Shown here: positions 53,743 to 64,000 of the stretch, piece after piece
How the letters are laid out: each line of letters begins with the position of its first letter
How positions within the stretch are numbered: the stretch's first letter is position 1
Assembly: GCA_014584705.1 (NCBI GenBank)
Contig: JACTMJ010000024.1
Span: forward strand, 1 to 64,000
DNA length: 64,000 bases
Source: Acidobacteriota bacterium
Lineage (GTDB): Bacteria > Acidobacteriota > Terriglobia > Bryobacterales > Bryobacteraceae
Reading direction: 5' to 3'
Position numbers and translations under genes: made by a program
The notes under the pieces: generated by a model
The model's database searches: none
The model's input: only the letters and a program-made list of their open reading frames with translations
Told to the model about the DNA's origin: nothing

Positions 53743-55260
53743 ATGCCGCTATTCCATACGCAGAGTGCCGCCGTTTACGGAATCGACGCTCATTTGATCG
53801 ATGTCGAGGTGGATGCGTATAACGGAGATCCCGGCATTTTCATTACCGTTGGCATGCCCGATACAGCCGTTAAGGAGAGTCGCGAGCGCATCAAGGCGGC
53901 GATTGTGAACTCGGGTCTGGGATACCTTTCGAGCAGCATCACCATCAACCTCGCACCCGCCGATGTGAAGAAGGAAGGCGCGGGCTTCGATCTTCCGATG
54001 GCGATGGGAATTCTGGGCGCGATGGGCACGGTCACAAACGGGAAGAGCCTGCTGCTGGCGGGAGAGTTGGCTCTCGACGGCATGCTGAGGCCGGTTCGCG
54101 GCGCATTGCCGATGGCGATTCTCGCACGGGACCGGGGTATTGAGTCCGTGCTGCTTCCCATCGAGAACGCGAGCGAGGCTTCGGTGGTGGATGGCATTCG
54201 CGTATTCGGTTTGAAGCATCTTTCCGAAGTGGTGGCCTACTTCCACAATCCCGCGCGATTCACGCCCGTGACGCCCCTGCTACCGGATCTCTCAAAGCAT
54301 GCGGGAGCGGAGCCGGACTTCAGCGATGTGCGCGGACAGACGATGGCCAAACGCGCGCTGGAAGTGGCCGCGGCAGGCGGCCACAACGTGCTGATGATCG
54401 GCCCGCCGGGCTCTGGCAAGACGATGCTCGCGAAACGATTTCCCGGCATCCTGCCCCCGATCACCTTCCCGGAAGCGCTCGAAACCACGAAGATCTACAG
54501 CATCTCCGGAAGACTGGGGCGGGAGAACTCCTTCATCACGCAGAGACCCTTTCGCGCACCGCATCACACGATCTCCGACGCGGGACTGATCGGTGGTGGG
54601 ATTGGCGTCCCCAAGCCGGGAGAGGTGAGCTTCGCGCACAACGGAGTACTCTTCCTGGATGAATTGCCTGAGTTTCCCCGGAGCGTGCTCGAACTGCTGC
54701 GGCAGCCGCTCGAGGACGGAGAGGTGATTCTTGCTCGCTCGCAACTGACGCTGCACTTCCCTTCCCGATTCTCGCTGGTTGCCGCGATGAACCCCTGCCC
54801 TTGCGGGTTCTATGGAGACGACCAGCGCGAGTGCCGCTGCACGGGTGCGATGATCCAGCGCTATCTGGGGCGGGTGAGCGGACCGCTGCTCGATCGCATC
54901 GACATCCATGTGAGCGTGCCGACCGTGCCCTACCGGGAGTTGCGCAGCCGGGAGACGTCCGAGGCGTCCGCGACGATGCGGGAACGCGTGGTGGCGGCGC
55001 GAGCGCGACAGATGGGGCGGGGATTTGTGAATGCAGCGATTCCGGCCAAGACCCTGCGGAAGTTCTGTGAACTCGACGAAGCGGGAGAACGCTCGCTCGA
55101 AACCGCGATGCGAAAGCTGGGCCTCTCCGCTCGCGCCCACGACCGGCTGCTGAAGGTGGCGCGCACGATCGCGGATCTTGACGATTCGGAATACGTGAAA
55201 GGGAAACACATTGCGGAAGCGGTGCAATACCGCAGTCTCGACCGCAAGTACTGGGCCTGA
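53743..55260 (+). CDS. YifB/ComM-family Mg-chelatase-like AAA+ ATPase
   Basis: 505 residues. N-terminal Lon-protease-like S5 fold (AVYGIDAHLIDVEVDAYNGDP, VGMPDTAVKESRERIKAA), then AAA+ core with Walker A GPPGSGKTMLAKRFPGILP, FRAPHHTISDAGLIGGG, Walker B VLFLDELPEFPR, a Cys cluster (NPCPCGFYGDDQRECRC) and the C-terminal Mg-chelatase lid. ComM members are hexameric helicases that help branch migration of incoming DNA in natural transformation; a conserved role in non-competent bacteria is unsettled. Confidence 0.95.
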   Translation: MPLFHTQSAAVYGIDAHLIDVEVDAYNGDPGIFITVGMPDTAVKESRERIKAAIVNSGLGYLSSSITINLAPADVKKEGAGFDLPMAMGILGAMGTVTNGKSLLLAGELALDGMLRPVRGALPMAILARDRGIESVLLPIENASEASVVDGIRVFGLKHLSEVVAYFHNPARFTPVTPLLPDLSKHAGAEPDFSDVRGQTMAKRALEVAAAGGHNVLMIGPPGSGKTMLAKRFPGILPPITFPEALETTKIYSISGRLGRENSFITQRPFRAPHHTISDAGLIGGGIGVPKPGEVSFAHNGVLFLDELPEFPRSVLELLRQPLEDGEVILARSQLTLHFPSRFSLVAAMNPCPCGFYGDDQRECRCTGAMIQRYLGRVSGPLLDRIDIHVSVPTVPYRELRSRETSEASATMRERVVAARARQMGRGFVNAAIPAKTLRKFCELDEAGERSLETAMRKLGLSARAHDRLLKVARTIADLDDSEYVKGKHIAEAVQYRSLDRKYWA

Positions 55261-55270
55261 GTTCGCGGGT

Positions 55271-56389
55271 TCAGACGCGAATGAACCACTGTTTCCGGTA
55301 CAGTGCCAAGGCAACGACATAGGCCACCAGAACCATTAGAATGGCGCATACGAGCGACACATTCGCCGGGCTTAGGAACTGGCCAAGAACGTAGCCGCCG
55401 AGGAAGCGCTGGGGTGAAACCCATTCGCCCGCGATGGGAACGATTCGGAAGTCGATCAACGCATCCTCCAGCAAGCTGGCGAAGACGTAAATGGCGATCG
55501 AGTTCATTCCGAAGACGACAGCGGCCTTCGACCACCGCTTGTATCCTTGAACGTCAATCAACCAATAGGAGCAGGCGAAGACGGATGTGGATACGCCGGC
55601 CATCAGCACGGCGAAGCTCACGGTCCAGATCATCTTGTTGATGGGCATCAGATGGTCAAGGAAAAGGCCCAGCGAGAACATGGAGACGCCCGCGAGGAAG
55701 AGCCAGCCCGTCTTGGTCTCACGCGATTCCCCGCCACGACGCAAGAAGCAGCCCGCCAGCACGCCGAACAACATGGTGGAGACGGAGGGGATGGTGGAGA
55801 GGATGCCTTCGGGATCCCAATCGTTGGCCTTCGTCCACATGTGGTTTTGCAGAAAGAGGCGGTCCACGTACCCGGCAAAGTTGCCCATGGGGCTTAATAC
55901 GCCGGGACCGTAGCCGGGCACGGGAATGAGCGTCAGCATCAGCCAGTAGGCGACCAGACAGCCGATTGCCCACCCGAGCACACTGCGCCAGGAGCCACAG
56001 AGGTAGATGGCGGCGCAGATGAAGTAGCAGACGCCGATGCGCTGGAGCACGCCGGGAATGCGCATGTGGGCGAAATCGAAAGCGGGGAAGAGATAGAGGA
56101 AGAGGCCAAGAGCGAATATGATAGCGGCGCGTTTCGCGGAATGAAGGAGGATCTCGCCCTTGCCGTCCCCTTTCGCGATGCGCTTGGCGAAGGAGAACGT
56201 CATCGCCACACCGACGATCCAGAGGAACGAGGGCATGATGCAATCCGTGAAGGTCCAGCCATGCCAGGGCACGTGCCGAAGGGGCGCATAGGCCTCGTCA
56301 AAGCTGCCGGCATTGTTCACGAGAATCATCGCGGCGATGGTGGCCCCGCGAAACGCATCGAGAGAAACCAGGCGTTCGAATGTCTGCAT
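55271..56389 (-). CDS. HGSNAT/DUF5009-type multi-pass membrane protein
   Basis: 372 residues, about ten transmembrane helices. The start RLVSLDAFRGATIAAMILVNNAG and PSFLWIVGVAMTFSFAKR are typical of the heparan-alpha-glucosaminide acetyltransferase/NagX group, with GVLQRIGVCYFICA and PEGILSTIPSVSTMLFGVLAG further on. Relatives transfer acetyl groups across the membrane to sugars, probably amino sugars in bacterial NagX. The substrate is not known here. It is convergent with the YifB-like gene, separated by 10 bases. Confidence 0.88.
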   Translation of the reverse strand: MQTFERLVSLDAFRGATIAAMILVNNAGSFDEAYAPLRHVPWHGWTFTDCIMPSFLWIVGVAMTFSFAKRIAKGDGKGEILLHSAKRAAIIFALGLFLYLFPAFDFAHMRIPGVLQRIGVCYFICAAIYLCGSWRSVLGWAIGCLVAYWLMLTLIPVPGYGPGVLSPMGNFAGYVDRLFLQNHMWTKANDWDPEGILSTIPSVSTMLFGVLAGCFLRRGGESRETKTGWLFLAGVSMFSLGLFLDHLMPINKMIWTVSFAVLMAGVSTSVFACSYWLIDVQGYKRWSKAAVVFGMNSIAIYVFASLLEDALIDFRIVPIAGEWVSPQRFLGGYVLGQFLSPANVSLVCAILMVLVAYVVALALYRKQWFIRV

Positions 56390-56451
56390 GACGATGACCC
56401 CAGAAAACCGGGAGGAAACTGATGGCCCATTGTAGAACAGCCAGCTTGTCG

Positions 56452-60753
<4,302 letters not shown>

Positions 60754-60842
60754 TGGCCTCCGAGGCGACGAAACGAAGCTTCCGTTCGATGGGCTGTGGG
60801 AGAATCAAACGACAGGCACTCTAGTGCGCCGGAATACTGACT

Positions 60843-61808
60843 GTGAGCGAAACCCTTATTCAAATTTTCCCAGCGGGGACACCGCGCTCCGCCTGTGGCG
60901 TTCCGCCATTTGAAGAGGCACCCGTGCGCTCTCCGCGCCTGCCCGCTTGGCTGCGCAAGGGCAGAACTCACCACGAATCAGTCGATTCGCTCAAACGCGA
61001 TCTGCGCGGGCGGCATCTGCACACGGTTTGCGAATCCGCTCGATGTCCGAATATGCACGAGTGCTTTCATCGCGGCACGGCGACGTTCATGATTCTCGGA
61101 AACCTCTGCACAAGGGGATGTACGTTCTGCTCGGTGCCCAAGGCGAATCCGGCAAAGACGGAGATGCCGGTGGATGCGAGAGAGCCGAGGCACGTCGCGG
61201 AGATGGCCGCCGCCATGGGGCTTCGTTATGTGGTGATCACGAGCGTCAACCGCGACGATTTGTGGGATGGGGGCTCCACGCATTTCGCGGAAACGGTGAG
61301 GGAAGTACGGCGTGCGCTGCCCAAAGCGCGTATCGAGGTGCTGACGCCGGATTTTCAGGGCGATACGGAATCGGTGGCACGGGTGCTGGACGCTGGGCCC
61401 GACGTGTTCAACCACAACATGGAAACCGTTCCCCGGCTATACCGCAAGGTTCGCCCCCAGGCGAACTATCAGCAATCGCTGGACGTGCTGCAGTTCGCGC
61501 GGAGGCACCGGCCCGAGGTTCTCACGAAATCCGGCTTCATGGTGGGGCTGGGCGAGAGCCCGGATGAAGCGCGACAACTACTGCGCGATCTGCGCGCCCA
61601 TGATGTGGACGTGGCCACCATCGGGCAATACTTGCAGCCCACGCGTCGCAACCGGGCGGTGAGCGAGTACGTGACGCCTGCGCAATTCGACGACTACCGG
61701 GATTTCGGACTCGCACTGGGCTTCCGAATGGTATTCAGCGGCCCTCTGGTACGGAGCTCCTATATGGCGGACGAAGTGAACCTCCAGGCACGGGAGCATG
61801 CCCGGTGA
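60843..61808 (+). CDS. lipA: Lipoyl synthase
   Basis: 321 residues from a GTG start. Radical SAM enzyme that inserts two sulfurs into octanoyl-protein to make lipoyl groups for dehydrogenase complexes and GcvH. Both iron-sulfur sites are intact: auxiliary cluster CESARCPNMHEC and radical SAM cluster CTRGCTFC; the C-terminal RSSYMADE holds the Ser ligand of the auxiliary cluster. LLTKSGFMVGLGE-type motif present (here VLTKSGFMVGLGES). It diverges from the TopIII-RecQ gene and overlaps lnt by 4 bases. Confidence 0.97.
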   Translation: MSETLIQIFPAGTPRSACGVPPFEEAPVRSPRLPAWLRKGRTHHESVDSLKRDLRGRHLHTVCESARCPNMHECFHRGTATFMILGNLCTRGCTFCSVPKANPAKTEMPVDAREPRHVAEMAAAMGLRYVVITSVNRDDLWDGGSTHFAETVREVRRALPKARIEVLTPDFQGDTESVARVLDAGPDVFNHNMETVPRLYRKVRPQANYQQSLDVLQFARRHRPEVLTKSGFMVGLGESPDEARQLLRDLRAHDVDVATIGQYLQPTRRNRAVSEYVTPAQFDDYRDFGLALGFRMVFSGPLVRSSYMADEVNLQAREHAR

Positions 61809-63307
61809 GCCCTTCGAAAACGATCTCCCCTGCATGGAGACGCAGGCTTCCGGCACCGTTCGCGCTGCTGAGCGGGTTATTGCTGGTGCTGGTCTTCCCG
61901 GATGCTAACCTCACCTTCCTGGCACCGTTCGCCTTGGTGCCTCTGCTCTATGCGGTGACCGTGGCCACACGTTCGGTTCCGCGCTTCTTTCTGGGGTGGA
62001 TCTGCGGCATCGTCTATTGGCTGGGCGCTTGCTATTGGATTCAGTTTACGCTCGCCAATTACGGCGATCTGAACCTCGGCCTCAGCATGCTTGCGCTGGC
62101 TCTGTTTGCGATGATCAAGGCACTGCACATGGCGGTATTCGGTCTCGCGGCGGGGTGGCTGATGCAGCGCTGGTGGGCCATACCCGCAACGGCGGCGGCG
62201 TGGGTGGCGATCGAGCGGACGCACGGGCCGCTGGGCTTCGCGTGGCAGGCGTTGGGCAACGCGGGGATCGACATGAGCCTGCTGCTGCGTCTGGCTCCGC
62301 TTGTGGGCGTCTACGGACTCTCGTTCGCGTTCGTGATGATGAACGCCGCGGTCGTACTCGTGATTCTGCGAAGACCGCGAAGGGAACTGGCGTGGCTGCT
62401 CGCGTTCCCATTGCTTTACCTGCTGCCCGCCATGCCGGAAGCTGAAACCGGCCGCCATCAGGCGCTGCTCGTCCAGCCCAATGTGAACGACCGGGACTCG
62501 TGGACGTACCAGGAGGTTCGCACCATGCAGGACCGCGTTTTCTCCCTCTCCACTGCGGGCCTGAGGGTGCTGGACAAGCAAGAGGAAGCATTGGTGATCT
62601 GGCCGGAGCTTCCTGCTCCGGTCCCGTACTACGCGGACGCCGAATTCCGGGAGAGGACGCATCGCTTCGCCAGGGAACAGAAAGTCTGGTTTCTTTTCGG
62701 TACGGTGGGCTATACGCCACAGCGGGAGCCGAAGAATTCGGCGGTTCTCATCAATCCCCAGGGCGAGTTTGTCGACCGCTACGACAAGACCTTTCTGGTG
62801 CCGTTCGGCGAGTACGTTCCGCCCTTTTTTGACTGGGTGGGCAAGGTAAGCAACGAGACCGGCAATTTTGTGCCGGGAGACCGGACGGTGGTTTTCCCGA
62901 TGCGCGCTTACAAGATGAGCGCTTTCATCTGCTATGAATCCGCGTTTCCGCACCTTGTGAGGCGATTCCCCAACGCGGGCGCGGAAGTGCTGGCCAACCT
63001 CTCCTACGACGGCTATTTCGGCAACCTTTCCGCTCGTCGCCAGCACCTGAACCTAGTGCGGATGCGCGCGGCCGAGAATCGCCGGTGGATTCTTCGCGCT
63101 ACAAGCGACGGGGTGACCGTTAACGTGGACCCGGCCGGGCGGATCGCCGACTCGCTTCCGCAAGGCATCGCGGCGGCGCTACCCGCGCAATTCAACTATA
63201 TCGAGGAGAAGACGTTCTACACGCGGTTTGGCGATTGGTTCTGTTTGCTCTGCGCGGCGATTACGCTGGCCGCGCTTGTTCCCGCACTGCGATCCTCAAG
63301 ACGCTAG
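61805..63307 (+). CDS. lnt: Apolipoprotein N-acyltransferase
   Basis: 500 residues from a GTG start overlapping the lipA stop (GTGA). N-terminal transmembrane part of six or seven helices (to about residue 210) with FAWQALGN in the usual GFPWxxxG place, then a nitrilase-like periplasmic domain: ALVIWPELPAPVPYY (catalytic Glu), RYDKTFLVPFGEYVPP (catalytic Lys), FICYESAFPHLVRR (catalytic Cys) and AAENRRWILRATSDGVT; a last helix follows. It adds the third acyl chain to lipoproteins in the inner membrane, which fits the lipoprotein encoded at 51586. Confidence 0.95.
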   Translation: MSPSKTISPAWRRRLPAPFALLSGLLLVLVFPDANLTFLAPFALVPLLYAVTVATRSVPRFFLGWICGIVYWLGACYWIQFTLANYGDLNLGLSMLALALFAMIKALHMAVFGLAAGWLMQRWWAIPATAAAWVAIERTHGPLGFAWQALGNAGIDMSLLLRLAPLVGVYGLSFAFVMMNAAVVLVILRRPRRELAWLLAFPLLYLLPAMPEAETGRHQALLVQPNVNDRDSWTYQEVRTMQDRVFSLSTAGLRVLDKQEEALVIWPELPAPVPYYADAEFRERTHRFAREQKVWFLFGTVGYTPQREPKNSAVLINPQGEFVDRYDKTFLVPFGEYVPPFFDWVGKVSNETGNFVPGDRTVVFPMRAYKMSAFICYESAFPHLVRRFPNAGAEVLANLSYDGYFGNLSARRQHLNLVRMRAAENRRWILRATSDGVTVNVDPAGRIADSLPQGIAAALPAQFNYIEEKTFYTRFGDWFCLLCAAITLAALVPALRSSRR

Positions 63308-63500
63308 ATGGAAACGCGCTTCCGGGATCGTCCTACCGCGCTAACCCACACCACGCTAACCCTAACGGCAATTCGCCTGCTGGTGTGTTATCTTTTCATT
63401 CTGGTGGACTTGCACTCGGAATCCGCTCTTCAAGCCCCGCATCTCGCCGCTTTCGCGCGGCGAACCCGAGTTCTTGCAACCCACACACCCTGGAGAATTC
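63308..63500. promoter_or_regulatory. Leader region of the permease gene
   Basis: 193 bases between lnt and the permease. No supported gene. A GGAGA ribosome-binding site lies at 63492-63496. Clear promoter boxes were not seen. Confidence 0.4.
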
Positions 63501-64000
63501 ATGGCTGACACGCTTTTTGCCAAGAAGACCCTTGCTGACTTGCAGGAGCAGGCGCAGGAATCCGAGCATAGCCTCAAGCGAACTTTGAGCGCTTCCAACC
63601 TGGTGGCGCTGGGAATCGGCGCCATTATCGGCGCGGGGCTGTTTTCGCTTACCGGACTCGCCGCCGCCAACTACGCCGGTCCCGCTGTCACGCTGTCTTT
63701 CGTCCTGGCCGCGATCGGCTGCGGTTTCGCCGGGCTCTGCTACAGCGAGTTTTCCACGATGATCCCGGTGGCCGGTTCCGCCTATACATACGCTTATGCG
63801 ACTCTTGGCGAGTTCATTGCCTGGATTATTGGCTGGGACCTCGTGCTGGAGTATGCGGTGGGAGCAGCGACGGTATCGATATCCTGGTCCGCTTACGTGG
63901 TGAGTTTTCTGCACGGGTTTAACATAAACCTTCCACCGGAACTGGTTGCCTCGCCCTGGCAGCCTGTGCAATTGCCGAATGGGGAACTGGTACATGGAAT
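63501..64000 (+). CDS. APC-superfamily amino-acid permease, partial (runs off window)
   Basis: The first 166 codons of a longer gene, open to the window end. It starts MADTLFAKKTLADLQEQA, with a GGAGA site five bases before the ATG. The consensus APC start LKRTLSASNLVALGIGAIIGAGLFSLTG (helix 1, substrate-binding GAGLF) is clear, followed by YAGPAVTLSFVLAAIGCGFAGLCYSEF, SAYTYAYATLGEF and ISWSAYVVSFL. It resembles the cationic amino-acid transporter (CAT/YfnA) branch. About 300 further residues are expected beyond the window. Confidence 0.9.
   Translation, partial: MADTLFAKKTLADLQEQAQESEHSLKRTLSASNLVALGIGAIIGAGLFSLTGLAAANYAGPAVTLSFVLAAIGCGFAGLCYSEFSTMIPVAGSAYTYAYATLGEFIAWIIGWDLVLEYAVGAATVSISWSAYVVSFLHGFNINLPPELVASPWQPVQLPNGELVHG

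Overview
The window is ordinary high-GC chromosomal DNA from a soil-type heterotroph. The protein set suggests an acidobacterium of the Bryobacter/Solibacter type: two Tat-exported Gfo/Idh/MocA oxidoreductases, an S46 dipeptidyl peptidase, a PEP-CTERM protein, YCII and Dabb proteins, an exported pentapeptide-repeat-free YD/RHS giant, and a lysine/alanine-rich histone-like protein. This assignment is inferred from gene content only; no rRNA or tRNA gene was recognised to confirm it.

Layout. Positions 483-7286 hold a two-gene island of lower GC than its surroundings: a 1884-residue P-loop NTPase with a second, degenerate P-loop domain, and a 380-residue partner that ends in a HEPN-type RX4H motif. 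I read it as a candidate, unnamed nucleotide-dependent conflict (defence) system. It is followed by two IS66-type transposase tails joined head to head at a 17-bp-arm palindrome (7593-8202). From 8459 to 13687 are accC and accB, an exported EEP-family hydrolase, a MoxR ATPase and small exported proteins. From 13952 to 26337 is a loose sugar-acid and polysaccharide region: an ExuT-like MFS carrier, a lactonase, two Gfo/Idh/MocA proteins, a GH28-like beta-helix protein, an altronate dehydratase, and also zapA, a rhodanese, a DPP7-like S46 peptidase and an exported flavodoxin-like protein.

From 26453 to 29527 are small proteins (a 58-residue basic protein, a Trm112-like protein, YCII proteins) and a frameshifted HAD phosphatase gene. 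From 29590 to 37139 a PEP-CTERM protein is translationally coupled to a 2269-residue RHS/YD protein, with an operator-like palindrome and a divergent HTH gene upstream. From 38243 to 49823 are a DMT-type permease, an AlaX-type editing protein, a polysaccharide ABC exporter pair, a membrane J-domain protein, a FecR-like protein, an HNH nuclease-like protein and a membrane protein. From 48711 to 51286 lies a MatB/MatC-like malonate activation and uptake pair whose carrier lacks its usual N-terminus.

From 51586 to the end are exported proteins, the histone-like protein, a YifB/ComM-type ATPase, an HGSNAT/DUF5009-type membrane acyltransferase, a single-chain topoisomerase III-RecQ-HRDC fusion (56452-60753), lipA overlapping lnt, and the start of an APC amino-acid permease that runs off the window.

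The strongest points for follow-up are the island at 483-7286, the TopIII-RecQ fusion, the RHS/PEP-CTERM pair with its palindrome, and the inverted IS66 junction.
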